Positions 50,717 to 59,475 of a stretch of 64,000 bases of DNA are shown here, one piece after another. Every line of letters starts with the position of its first letter. The stretch's first letter is position 1. This DNA is from a virus. The position numbers were made by a program, and so were the translations under genes. The DNA is taken from IMG/VR virus record IMGVR_UViG_3300021376_002797, positions 31,279 through 95,278 of that record, one strand, 5' to 3'. The notes under the pieces were generated by a model, which worked only from the letters and a program-made list of their open reading frames with translations, ran no database searches and was not told the origin of the DNA.

Positions 50717-51635
50717 TTTTGTATTCGTTTACTTTATCAAAAATATAATAAATTTCAGAATTAGTTAATAGTTCATGGAATGGAATTGAAACCGTTAATT
50801 TTGATTTTTCTTCTGAGTTAGGGCAATTTGCGTCATGTTTTAAATAAACTGGATGTAAATGCATTGATTCATAATGAATACCGCAAGAAATATCACTATT
50901 TTTCATAAAGTTAATAAATTTATCTCGTTTATTAACTTCTATCCTATATAAGTGGTTGCTGGTATTATCATACCCAAGTTCTTTATTGTATAATTCTCTA
51001 ATTGTTTTTAATTTTTCTAACTTATCAGAATATAAATTAAAATTTTTAAGTGCTATATCACATTGCATTGAATTCATATACATTTTATAACCGACAAAAT
51101 TAATTTTTCTTTCCCAGTTATTTGGTGAATATGACATACCATTTAAAGCTAATTCTTTTAATTTTTTAATTTTTTCAAAATCATCTGATACAATCATTCC
51201 GCCATCACAACTACCAACTGGTTTGGTTGGGTAAAAACTAAAAATCATTAAATCATTTGAATTACATTCTTTTTTAAATTGGTCTTTTTCTAGTTTTTGA
51301 GCTGAGTCGATAACTTTATAATCACCAAAATCATGTAACAAATAAGAATCACCAACCCAATTAACATCGTCATAAAATTCATAATCATTTCCAGAGGTTA
51401 TAATAGCATTTAAAACAACTGGTGGTATCATACTAGGTACTTTAATTGAAAGTCCTTTATACTCCGTTAATAATAAGAAAATAGCACTAGTTGCACTATT
51501 AAACGTTGCAGCGTATTTAGCACCAACATAATTAGCAATAGTTTCTTCAAATTCGTTTACAATTTTATCATGTAATAAATTTGAATACTTACTAGTATCT
51601 ATAATATGATTATTTAAATTAAATAAGTTAATCAT
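50706..51635 (-). CDS. DegT/DnrJ/EryC1-type sugar aminotransferase
   Basis: 309 residues, shorter than the usual 360-390. VIDSAQKLEK and LMIFSFYPTKPVGSCDGGMI carry the PLP-binding Lys context. C-terminal AVNKRDKF ... HYESMHLHPV fits the family. PLP-dependent transamination of a 3-keto sugar, working with the FdtA-like ketoisomerase. Overlaps the ketoisomerase gene by 11 bp. Confidence 0.8.
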   Translation of the reverse strand: MINLFNLNNHIIDTSKYSNLLHDKIVNEFEETIANYVGAKYAATFNSATSAIFLLLTEYKGLSIKVPSMIPPVVLNAIITSGNDYEFYDDVNWVGDSYLLHDFGDYKVIDSAQKLEKDQFKKECNSNDLMIFSFYPTKPVGSCDGGMIVSDDFEKIKKLKELALNGMSYSPNNWERKINFVGYKMYMNSMQCDIALKNFNLYSDKLEKLKTIRELYNKELGYDNTSNHLYRIEVNKRDKFINFMKNSDISCGIHYESMHLHPVYLKHDANCPNSEEKSKLTVSIPFHELLTNSEIYYIFDKVNEYKNGK

Positions 51636-51636
51636 A

Positions 51637-52332
51637 TTATATTATAATAAATTCTAAACTTGTTATTAAACTGTTAGGTGTCCCATTGTATAAGTCGATA
51701 CCACCATTTTTAAATAAATTTCTATAAGAAGCATATGTGTTATCTAAATTTGCTAGGTTTTGTCTTTCCATCTGTTCACCTTGTTCTTTGTTATAAACAT
51801 TAAACCATTCGTTATAACCCATTCTAACTAAAACACTTTCTGATTCTTCATAAAAATGTTTTGATTGATTAACATGGTTAACCCAACTATGGTCAATACC
51901 CATAATAATAACTTCATTTATATTTTCTTCTTTAGCGACAAGATAACCAATTTGTAACCCTATTTGTGAAACACTTATATACGAATCAACGTTATTTGGT
52001 AATGTTTCTGGGAAATGACCATTTTCAGACCAAAAAATAACTTCATTATTTTTAAACAGTCCGTTATCTTCAACCAAAGGTTTTTGGTCTATATGAACCA
52101 TTATTTTTGTTGAACTATTTAATTTTTCTTCGCATTCTTTAAACCAAGCTACTCCCATATCATAACTAATAGGATGATGTAAATTTCCAAAAATATGATA
52201 TTTAATATTCATATTCTGAAATTCTGGATGAACAAAAAAATTACTAATTGTAACACAAGGACTATCTTTTATTTTTTTTAAATCTTGGTCCTTAATAGAT
52301 GGGCCGCAAGCAAATACATAGCAAGTTTTCAT
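51637..52332 (-). CDS. GT42/DUF115-like glycosyltransferase, possible sialyltransferase
   Basis: 231 residues. YVFACGPSIKDQDLKKIKDS at the N-terminus, IGLQIGYLVAKEENINEVII then MGIDHSWVNH, and GIDLYNGTPNSLI near the end match the order of segments in GT42 sialyltransferases and the related DUF115 fold. With NeuB and NeuA nearby, transfer of a CMP-nonulosonate is plausible (inference). A DUF115-type motility-glycan enzyme is the alternative. Confidence 0.65.
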   Translation of the reverse strand: MKTCYVFACGPSIKDQDLKKIKDSPCVTISNFFVHPEFQNMNIKYHIFGNLHHPISYDMGVAWFKECEEKLNSSTKIMVHIDQKPLVEDNGLFKNNEVIFWSENGHFPETLPNNVDSYISVSQIGLQIGYLVAKEENINEVIIMGIDHSWVNHVNQSKHFYEESESVLVRMGYNEWFNVYNKEQGEQMERQNLANLDNTYASYRNLFKNGGIDLYNGTPNSLITSLEFIII

Positions 52333-53198
52333 ATATAATATTTTTTATAAGTTTCTATTGTTTCGTTAAAGTAATCATCATATAATGATTTAATTTGTTG
52401 GTATTTCATAAATTCTTGATTATTAGGTTCATTAGTTGCCTCATAATTGTTTTTATCAAAATTTGGTTTGAATTTCATAAAATGAACAAATATTAATTTT
52501 TGTGGTTTACCGTTATAGATAATTTCTTTATTTTCATCAGTAAAATTAGAATAATCATATAAATGAAAATTAAATGGTGCACCGTGACCTAATTTTTTGT
52601 CAATTACACATAATTCTTTTTCATACTTAGGTAAAAATAATTCTAAATATTTTTGGTCGCCACATCTACCATGACTTCTGTGATATTCATGATTTTTAGT
52701 TTTATTAAGTGACCACCAATAATTAATTGATTCATTACCTATATTATCATTTTTAAAATAAACAATCCCAACATTGAAATCACCAACTCTGCTACCATAA
52801 AAAGTATGTCTATGTCTTATTAAACCAATTGATTTATCACCTATTTCATCATATATTGTATCTAAATCATTGTAAAAATATAAATCAGAATCACAGTATA
52901 AAACAGAATCTAAATTGTTTAATAATTTCATTGTAAAGTATGATGCTAAACTCCAACAAAATTCATCATATTTTAACTCATTTTTAGTGTTTAACAATTC
53001 ATTATCGGTTGTTAAATAATTGTTTAAATTATAAATTACTAAATTTTCTAAATTTAAATTTTTTAATTTTTGATAAGCTAAATCATCTAAACAAAGATAA
53101 TGTAAAGTAAAATCACCAGCATTCTTAATTAGTGATTCATATAAAACTAAACCTTTTAATAGATAGTTGTTATCTGAAAGTGTGCATAAATGTCTCAT
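52329..53198 (-). CDS. GT8 family glycosyltransferase (copy A)
   Basis: 289 residues. RHLCTLSDNNYLLKGLVLYE start; DSVLYCDSDLYFYNDLDTIY holds the DxD metal site; DQKYLELFLPKYE and GHGAPFNF follow as in GT8. Closely similar in layout to the 53973 gene (LCTLSDxNxLxxGLxLxxSL), so the two look like a duplicated pair separated by a methyltransferase gene. Confidence 0.78.
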   Translation of the reverse strand: MRHLCTLSDNNYLLKGLVLYESLIKNAGDFTLHYLCLDDLAYQKLKNLNLENLVIYNLNNYLTTDNELLNTKNELKYDEFCWSLASYFTMKLLNNLDSVLYCDSDLYFYNDLDTIYDEIGDKSIGLIRHRHTFYGSRVGDFNVGIVYFKNDNIGNESINYWWSLNKTKNHEYHRSHGRCGDQKYLELFLPKYEKELCVIDKKLGHGAPFNFHLYDYSNFTDENKEIIYNGKPQKLIFVHFMKFKPNFDKNNYEATNEPNNQEFMKYQQIKSLYDDYFNETIETYKKYYI

Positions 53199-54001
53199 AA
53201 TTTTTTAAAAATATATCCTTTGTATGCTGACGTATTAATTCTTGGAGCAAAACCTCTACCACCTAAAGCGTCAAAACTTTTTAAATGCTCATATCCATTA
53301 TCGACAACATAATTTATAAATTTATATTCACCAAAAAACCAGCATGGGTATATTGCTTTATAAATGTCTGGTGGTACTATTTGTATTGACAATCTATCTT
53401 TGTCACCGTCAATCATTGACATTCTATCTAATAGAATCCAATCAAACTTATAATCAAAAACAGATGTTAATATTTCTTCTGTGTTTTTAATGTACGGAAA
53501 AACACCCGAACTAATAAAACAATTTGGTTTAGTTTCGGCTAAACACTCATCAATAGTATAATAAAATTTAATATTATCATCCTCAAAAATTTCTTTACCA
53601 GTAGTAACAAAATTTCCTTGTTCGATAATGTTCCATCTAACTTTATAATCTTTTAAATATTTTTTTAATTGAAAAAAGGTTGTACCTAATGACCCACCAA
53701 AATCGATTAAATTAATTTCATTGTTTATCGCAGTTTTTTTAATCCATTCCAACAATTCAAAAGCATATTCTGGTTCACCAACTATGATGCAGCCATCCCT
53801 TTCGTAAATATCTTCTCTATCTTTGGTTGTTAATAATATATTCTTAACTTGTTCTAAAATGCATTCGTCTGAATAACCAGTACATTCTTTTTCAGCGTCA
53901 TCCCATGTAGGGTAATCACCACTCCACCAATAACCATGTTTATTGATTTGTTCGTTATAAAATTCACTCATGTTAAATTTTGTATTTATTTTTGGTTTCA
54001 A
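53195..54001 (-). CDS. SAM-dependent methyltransferase (LIC12133/TIGR04325-like)
   Basis: 268 residues. NEINLIDFGGSLGTTFFQLK is the SAM-binding glycine loop; WNIIEQGNFV and FISSGVFPYIKNTEEIL follow; WILLDRMSM near the centre is typical of TIGR04325. Such enzymes occur in surface-polysaccharide loci and act on a sugar in the cytoplasm. Overlaps both GT8 genes (4 and 29 bp). Confidence 0.72.
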   Translation of the reverse strand: MKPKINTKFNMSEFYNEQINKHGYWWSGDYPTWDDAEKECTGYSDECILEQVKNILLTTKDREDIYERDGCIIVGEPEYAFELLEWIKKTAINNEINLIDFGGSLGTTFFQLKKYLKDYKVRWNIIEQGNFVTTGKEIFEDDNIKFYYTIDECLAETKPNCFISSGVFPYIKNTEEILTSVFDYKFDWILLDRMSMIDGDKDRLSIQIVPPDIYKAIYPCWFFGEYKFINYVVDNGYEHLKSFDALGGRGFAPRINTSAYKGYIFKKL

Positions 54002-54857
54002 TTAATTTATTAAAATAATCATTATAATATTCATATATCCTAGGATGTCTTAAATGTGAGTTATTCCATTCACCTTCTCTGTCTACTTTAAATGTGTTGT
54101 TTTCATAGTTTGGTGTAAAGTGAGAAAAATGTATAAATAACATTTTTTGTCTTTTACCACCCCAATCTATGTAATCACCATCATAACCATATAATGTAAA
54201 ATTCCATGGTGCACCATGACCTATTTCACTGTCAATAACGCAAACATTATCTTCACCGAATATAGGTCCAAACCCTTCCAAATAAACTTGGTCGCCAACT
54301 CTGCCATATTCAGCAAACCATTCGTTTGTTGGGTCCATCACACAATCTCTCCACCATTTTAAGCATTTATAACCTATTTCGTTATTTTTAAAATAAACAA
54401 CACCTACGTTATAACCACCGACATGATGTCCTATTGGTACATGTCTATGTAACATTATACCTATACTTTTATCGCCAATTGTTTTAATAATAGAATTAGG
54501 GTCATCATAAAAAATAATGTCTGAATCAACATATAAAACATCCGCTAAATTATATTTTTTAATAACATATTCAGTGAAAAACGAGCCAAGTGCAAAACAA
54601 TATGTACATTCATGTGAATTTGGTTTATAATCTGTATTCTTTTTTAAAGTTTCAAAATCTTCATCGTTTTCAAATTCTTTTATGCTTATTGGAATTACAT
54701 TTTTATTGTTAATTTCATTTAATTTATTTAAACTATCATCATCCATACAAAAATAATATATGTTTATATCGGTTGCTGAGAATTTAGTTAGTGAGTCAAT
54801 TAATAATAAACCATTTATTAAAAAGTTTTTGTCAGATAAAGTACATATGTTAATCAT
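53973..54857 (-). CDS. GT8 family glycosyltransferase (copy B)
   Basis: 294 residues. INICTLSDKNFLINGLLLID start; DVLYVDSDIIFYDDPNSII with the DxD site; GDQVYLEGFGPIFG and GHGAPWNFTLYGYDG in the acceptor part. Paralog of the 52329 gene. Confidence 0.78.
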   Translation of the reverse strand: MINICTLSDKNFLINGLLLIDSLTKFSATDINIYYFCMDDDSLNKLNEINNKNVIPISIKEFENDEDFETLKKNTDYKPNSHECTYCFALGSFFTEYVIKKYNLADVLYVDSDIIFYDDPNSIIKTIGDKSIGIMLHRHVPIGHHVGGYNVGVVYFKNNEIGYKCLKWWRDCVMDPTNEWFAEYGRVGDQVYLEGFGPIFGEDNVCVIDSEIGHGAPWNFTLYGYDGDYIDWGGKRQKMLFIHFSHFTPNYENNTFKVDREGEWNNSHLRHPRIYEYYNDYFNKLIETKNKYKI

Positions 54858-55659
54858 TATTATTTATTTTTTTATAGATTAAATCATCGGCTATTAAATA
54901 TTTTTTAGCTAATTCATAATTAGTTTTTATTACTTCTAATTTACTGAAATAATTATTTAAAGTCAATGTATTTTTCATTTTTTTTAAATCGTTTATATCG
55001 TCAAAAATAATAAATCCATCCAAATCAAAAAATTCACATATAGAAGGACAACCCCAGTATATTGGTATCGTACCAGTTATTAAACAATCTATTAATTTTT
55101 CAGTAAAATAATAATCTTTTTTAACATTTTCAATTATGACGCTATATCTGTAATCTTTTAAACCTTCTGATTTATTTTCAATTTGGTTATTGAATCCGTA
55201 CACATCTAAATTATCAATAACATCGCTAAATGCTATTTCATGTCTTAATCTATGGCCATATGTTGATTTTTTGGCTGATAAAATAATTGAAGTGTCTTTT
55301 GTCTTTTCGTGTATTATCCTATTTTCTTCTTCAATCCAACAACCACCAATTGGTACCAACACAAATTTTTCAGACAAGTTTAATAATTCTTTATCAAAAG
55401 TAAAAATTTTATCGAACTTTTCAAAATTGTCTTTTATGTATTCATATGCATGTGGTGTTATTGCTGGTGATTCTAATAACCATGCGAATTTTTTAACGCC
55501 ATTTATATTATCAACAAATTTTAATGTTGTGTCAGTCATAACAATATGGTCACCTATTTTATCCCTTACCCATTTAAATTCTGTAGGTTTATTATACCAA
55601 CTAGATGAATGAGCGTGAGAAAAAATATTATCTAAAATATATAATTCACTTTTTAACAT
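54850..55659 (-). CDS. GT10-type fucosyltransferase-like
   Basis: 269 residues from the ATG at 55659; a start further upstream at 55710 would extend into the FkbM gene. DYRYSVIIENVKKDYYFTEK followed by LIDCLITGTIPIYWGCPSI is the alpha-1,3-fucosyltransferase motif (GT10), which binds GDP-fucose. Its donor would come from the gmd/fcl pair. The N-terminal half is divergent, as usual in this family. Confidence 0.8.
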   Translation of the reverse strand: MLKSELYILDNIFSHAHSSSWYNKPTEFKWVRDKIGDHIVMTDTTLKFVDNINGVKKFAWLLESPAITPHAYEYIKDNFEKFDKIFTFDKELLNLSEKFVLVPIGGCWIEEENRIIHEKTKDTSIILSAKKSTYGHRLRHEIAFSDVIDNLDVYGFNNQIENKSEGLKDYRYSVIIENVKKDYYFTEKLIDCLITGTIPIYWGCPSICEFFDLDGFIIFDDINDLKKMKNTLTLNNYFSKLEVIKTNYELAKKYLIADDLIYKKINNND

Positions 55660-56257
55660 ACAACGCATCTCCCCAAGTTCCACCATCCCAAGTCGTTTCA
55701 ACTCTTTCAAATCCGTATTGACCTAAAAACATATCTAAATCTTCTATTCTGGCACAACCTTTATATAGTTCAGCCCTATTAACTTCAGTCATTATGTAGT
55801 CAATATTTTTAAGATATTCAGATCCCCCTTTAAAAACCTCTAGTTCATAACCTTGTACATCAACATTGATAAAATTATAGTTTTCTTTATCTTTTATGAA
55901 ATTATCTAACTTTGTAATTTTAACTTTTTCTCTTCCATTAAATTGAATGTTGGGGTGTTGAATTAAATGGTATTCTGGTTCCAAGACCGAACTTGATTGT
56001 CCTTCATTTATTGTTTCAGTATACATCTCAACTTCACCTTCAATGTTTCCGAGAGCGGTATTAATAATAATTGCCGACTCGCCAACATTTTGTTTAAGCC
56101 TGTTAAATGTTTTTTGTACAGGTTCAAAAAACATAACATTTGATATTCCTAATTTTTGATAGGTACCAAATTCTTGACCAACATGTGCCCCGATGTGTAA
56201 AACACCTTTTATTTTAAGGCCATACTTTAACTTTAAATTTTCTAAATTTAACAACAT
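55646..56257 (-). CDS. FkbM family methyltransferase
   Basis: 203 residues. GVLHIGAHVGQEFGTYQKLG is the SAM-binding loop; VMFFEPVQKTFNRLKQNV, then NFINVDVQGYELEVFKGG, are family hallmarks. Probably O-methylates a sugar of the glycan built here. Overlaps the GT10 gene by 14 bp and follows GT11 by 4 bp. Confidence 0.85.
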   Translation of the reverse strand: MLLNLENLKLKYGLKIKGVLHIGAHVGQEFGTYQKLGISNVMFFEPVQKTFNRLKQNVGESAIIINTALGNIEGEVEMYTETINEGQSSSVLEPEYHLIQHPNIQFNGREKVKITKLDNFIKDKENYNFINVDVQGYELEVFKGGSEYLKNIDYIMTEVNRAELYKGCARIEDLDMFLGQYGFERVETTWDGGTWGDALYVKK

Positions 56258-56261
56258 AATT

Positions 56262-57071
56262 TTAAATTATTAATTTATTGTTTTCATATTTGACTTTTAT
56301 TTTTTTCCAATCATTCTCATATATTGAATGGTAGTCTTTTTCGCCTTTAGGTCCAAACCAAACTGACGGAACAAATACTTTTTTATCTTTATTTGTATTA
56401 AGATAAGAACCCCACCAAGAAAATGAAGAGTTACACATAATATTATGATTACATAAACTCATCGCCCAAAGTTCTTCATAATCTTCTAACCCATCAACAA
56501 CTATTGAGTTTTTATAGGTTAAGTTTTCCTTTACCCATTCTTTATCATTTGAAAAAATAAAAACGTTTGAATGTTCAAGTTGACTTATACATTCATCAAA
56601 ATAACTTTTGTCTAAAACCGGTAAAATTTCAGATATCCCTAAATAGTCGCCTCTTCTTACATGAATTGAAACTGAATTTTTATTGAATATTTCAGGGTAT
56701 AAATTTTTTATTTTGTTTTTAAATTCTTCGGTTGGTAAAAACATTTCTTGTATTTCTTTTTTAAAATTTAAAAAGTTTTCACTACTTTGAAAATAACCAT
56801 AAAATTCAGTTGGTTCTGTGTAAGTATATTCAGTTTCATAGTGAGCCCAAGTAATCTCATTAATTCTTTTTGTTGGTATTTTAATATAATCAAAATTTAT
56901 ATTTCTAAATATGTTATTTTGATATTTTGTTGGTTGATTACCTTCCATTGGAATAAAAGCAACATTATTAAAAATAACTGATGTATTACTTTTTAATCCT
57001 TCTGCCGTTGCTTTTGCAATTTGAAACATTTGGTTACCCAAACCACCCATTAAATGACTTGTTAAAAACAT
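56262..57071 (-). CDS. GT11 alpha-1,2-fucosyltransferase-like
   Basis: 269 residues. LMGGLGNQMFQIAKATAEGL at the N-terminus and SIHVRRGDYLG are the GT11 donor-site motifs; ICNSSFSWWGSYL-like MCNSSFSWWGSYLN is conserved near the end. Second candidate user of GDP-fucose. This is the last intact gene with clear membership of the phage-side glycan operon; upstream of it (to the right) the sequence becomes a mosaic. Confidence 0.85.
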   Translation of the reverse strand: MFLTSHLMGGLGNQMFQIAKATAEGLKSNTSVIFNNVAFIPMEGNQPTKYQNNIFRNINFDYIKIPTKRINEITWAHYETEYTYTEPTEFYGYFQSSENFLNFKKEIQEMFLPTEEFKNKIKNLYPEIFNKNSVSIHVRRGDYLGISEILPVLDKSYFDECISQLEHSNVFIFSNDKEWVKENLTYKNSIVVDGLEDYEELWAMSLCNHNIMCNSSFSWWGSYLNTNKDKKVFVPSVWFGPKGEKDYHSIYENDWKKIKVKYENNKLII

Positions 57072-57121
57072 TTTTTTATGATAAAATAATTAAATTTGAA
57101 ATAAATGATTATTAAAATTTC

Positions 57122-57430
57122 ACCTCATTTGAATTAGAAATTGTATGTAAAATACTTAAAGATAATACAATCTTTTTTTTAGATGGTCATTTCTCTGCTG
57201 GTAATACTGGTAGAGGAATAAAAGATTGTCCATTATATTAAGAATTAGAATCAATAAATAAATATTTTAAAAATACAGGAATAATTATTATTGATGATAT
57301 GAGATTAATGGGAAATATATATTCAGATATCGATCGTGATCATATATTAAAAATTTTACAAGATAGAATAATTTCATATACATATATGGAATCAGTTATT
57401 GTTGAAAATGATAGATTAATTTCTTTCTAA
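57122..57430 (+). pseudogene. Remnant of methyltransferase-like gene (internal TAA)
   Basis: The plus-strand frame reads TIFFLDGHFSAGNTGRGIKD, CPLY, a TAA at 57239-57241, then ELESINKYFKNTGIIIIDDM ... DRLISF to a stop at 57430. This DGHxSxGxTGRG ... IIIDD layout is typical of small methyltransferase-like proteins of giant viruses. The N-terminal part is missing. It is the first sequence past the phage-side operon and points the opposite way to all its neighbours. Confidence 0.6.
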
Positions 57431-57434
57431 AATA

Positions 57435-58193
57435 TTAAAAATAAACATATAAATTATCTTTTCCAGTTTGTGGATATTCTTTTTCACATGTAACATTTTT
57501 ATTTTTAAATTTATATACTTCAACAGAATTCCAAAAATTCCAAATTAAAAATCCGTGAGATATAAATGGATCTACTACTTTTTCTGCATATAAATCTTGT
57601 AAATTCATAGAAAGTTCAGATAATGCATAATTACTTATTAAAAAACTATCTTTATTTAAATATATATTTTCATCATTTAAATTAATTGCATTTATTGAAA
57701 TATTATGTGCATCTAAATATTTTACTTGAAGTTTCATTGCTTCATCTAAATCAAACATTGAATAAGAATTAATAGTAATATTAAATAATGATGATAAATT
57801 ATATAAAAATAAACATAATCCACCATATCCTCCACCAATTTCAACAATGTCAATATTATTTAAATTGAGTTTTTTCATATATTCTAAAATTAATAAGGAT
57901 TGAAAAATATATCTTAAATTAGATGGTGAACAACAACAAAAATTTTCAAAATTTTCTTTAATTGTTTTACCATATTTATCATTTAAAATACATAAATCAA
58001 TAAAAAAATCCTTATTATTATTATAAATTAAATTAAATTTTTCTTGAATTAATGATAAATATTCTAACCCAATTGAAAATGAAACATGCTCTAAAATCAT
58101 TGTATATGATTTATCACTTTTAAAAAACCATTCATTTTTATCTAATAATAGATTTTCTAAAATACTTTTTTGATATAAATTCCAGGTAAACAT
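57435..58193 (-). CDS. Putative sugar O-methyltransferase (NanM/TIGR04371-like)
   Basis: 252 residues. IDIVEIGGGYGGLCLFLYNL is the SAM loop and QSLLILEYMKKLNLNNI precedes it, as in the putative sugar O-methyltransferase family. The N-terminus is close to SKSILENLLLDKNEWFFKSD. Composition is even more AT-rich than in the phage operon. Its 5' region overlaps a degraded GT25-like remnant by 56 bp. Confidence 0.65.
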   Translation of the reverse strand: MFTWNLYQKSILENLLLDKNEWFFKSDKSYTMILEHVSFSIGLEYLSLIQEKFNLIYNNNKDFFIDLCILNDKYGKTIKENFENFCCCSPSNLRYIFQSLLILEYMKKLNLNNIDIVEIGGGYGGLCLFLYNLSSLFNITINSYSMFDLDEAMKLQVKYLDAHNISINAINLNDENIYLNKDSFLISNYALSELSMNLQDLYAEKVVDPFISHGFLIWNFWNSVEVYKFKNKNVTCEKEYPQTGKDNLYVYF

Positions 58194-58477
58194 ATATTAT
58201 AATATATTTATGGCTATTATTTATTAAAATATTTTCCAATTTATTTCGCAATGGATAAAAATTAATTTTATCATTACATTTTTTAACACCTCCTAAAAAT
58301 ATATCCCAATTGTCATTTGATTCCAAATAAGATAACAACTTTTTTAGTCTATTTTCAAAATTACTCCTTCCAGTATAATTACATATTTCATATTTTTCCT
58401 TCGCCATCCTTACACATTTCTTAAAACTTAAAAAACATCCAATTCCTCCATTTTCATGCCTAATTGCTTCTACAAAA
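58138..58477 (-). pseudogene. 5'-truncated GT25-like glycosyltransferase remnant
   Basis: The frame before the ATG at 58407 encodes EAIRHENGGIGCFLSFKKCV, a GT25-like segment common in giant-virus proteins, joined to the middle segment SYLESNDNWDIFLGGVKKC. No start codon or first domain precedes it; it begins inside the 3' end of the GT2 gene at 58479. The acidic active-site segment expected between these parts is missing. Confidence 0.55.
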
Positions 58478-58478
58478 T

Positions 58479-59216
58479 TTAATTGAATAATCTTTGATAC
58501 TTTGGTCTATTTATTATAATTTGATATGTTCTAAACTGTTCGTGTGGTCCTCCAGCAGCACTACCTTGTTTGTGGTCATTTCTTGGGTTGTCCCCATTAT
58601 AAACCAATAATATTTTTGGTATAAATTCATAATGTTTTTCTCCTGCCATTTCTACCATAGGAAAAGTATATGCAACATCAGCGCCTGAAATAAAATAAGA
58701 CCCATCATCATATTTTAAAGAATCTTGATCTATATTTCTCCATAAATGTGTTTTCCAAGTCCTTAAATGTGAAAATTGGAATCGATCTGTTCTTATAGTG
58801 TCGGGATTTGCTTTTGCTGAAAACCCCAAATGTCCATTTATCCAAACCCAACTTCCATTAGTTAACCACAAATTTTTATTAGATTCATATTTATTATTTA
58901 TGTAATCTAATACGTTTTCATCGTAGAACCAATCATCACCATCGAGTTCAATAATTATATCTTCATCGTAAAACAATTCTTCGTTTCTAAAAAGCTCATC
59001 CATATTTCTAAGTTTAAACTTTTTTTCAGTGTTTTGAATTAGTACAAACCTATCATCACCATTAATTAAATTTTTAATTATTTCAACAGTGTTATCTGTT
59101 GATAAGTCATCAACCAAAAAAACTTTATAATTTGTGAATTTTTGATTTTTAATTGAAGTAATACATTTTTCTATATAATCCCCAACATTCCAAAAACATG
59201 TTACTATTTTAATCAT
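58479..59216 (-). CDS. GT2 family glycosyltransferase
   Basis: 245 residues. IKIVTCFWNVGDYIEKCITS and VFLVDDLSTDNTVEIIKNLI at the N-terminus, IIIELDGDDWFYDENVLDYI as the metal site, then GSWVWINGHLGFSAKANPDT; a GT2 transferase. The only intact transferase in the 57-59.4 kb mosaic. Overlaps the GT4 fragment by 8 bp. Confidence 0.75.
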   Translation of the reverse strand: MIKIVTCFWNVGDYIEKCITSIKNQKFTNYKVFLVDDLSTDNTVEIIKNLINGDDRFVLIQNTEKKFKLRNMDELFRNEELFYDEDIIIELDGDDWFYDENVLDYINNKYESNKNLWLTNGSWVWINGHLGFSAKANPDTIRTDRFQFSHLRTWKTHLWRNIDQDSLKYDDGSYFISGADVAYTFPMVEMAGEKHYEFIPKILLVYNGDNPRNDHKQGSAAGGPHEQFRTYQIIINRPKYQRLFN

Positions 59217-59454
59217 TTAAAATTTTTATATATTCTTCTTTTATTTTTTTTGCGACTTCATTTATATCTTCGGGTAAGTTATATTTTTCTTTATTCAAAA
59301 TATATCCATTTTCATCCACATTGTAAATCCATCCTGGTTTTTCACAAAGCCAACCTTCAATTGTTCTCCTACCTAAAAGTATTCCTGCCGTCTCAGAACA
59401 GTTTTTAACAAACATCTTTTTCACAATACTCCGAAATTTCTCTTTTGTATTATG
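59209..59454 (-). pseudogene. 3' fragment of a GT4-like glycosyltransferase
   Basis: ETAGILLGRRTIEGWLCEKP resembles the donor-binding E-x7-E end of GT4 enzymes, but only about 80 residues remain. The same frame runs upstream to codons just before the 21-bp repeat at 59455 and then hits a stop; the rest of the gene is not found beyond the rhodopsin cassette. The gene is cut at that junction. Confidence 0.6.
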
Positions 59455-59475
59455 TAAGCGAAATCAAATCAAGAC
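59455..59475. repeat. 21-bp exact direct repeat, left copy
   Basis: Identical to 60476-60496. On the minus strand it begins GTCTTGATTTGATTTC and includes the rhodopsin TGA stop; the right copy includes the RING gene TGA stop. Confidence 0.85.

Noticed and set aside
8309-57241. Possible recoding of TAA as an amino acid
   Set aside because: Two genes have internal TAA, but TAA ends most intact genes here, so nonsense decay is simpler.
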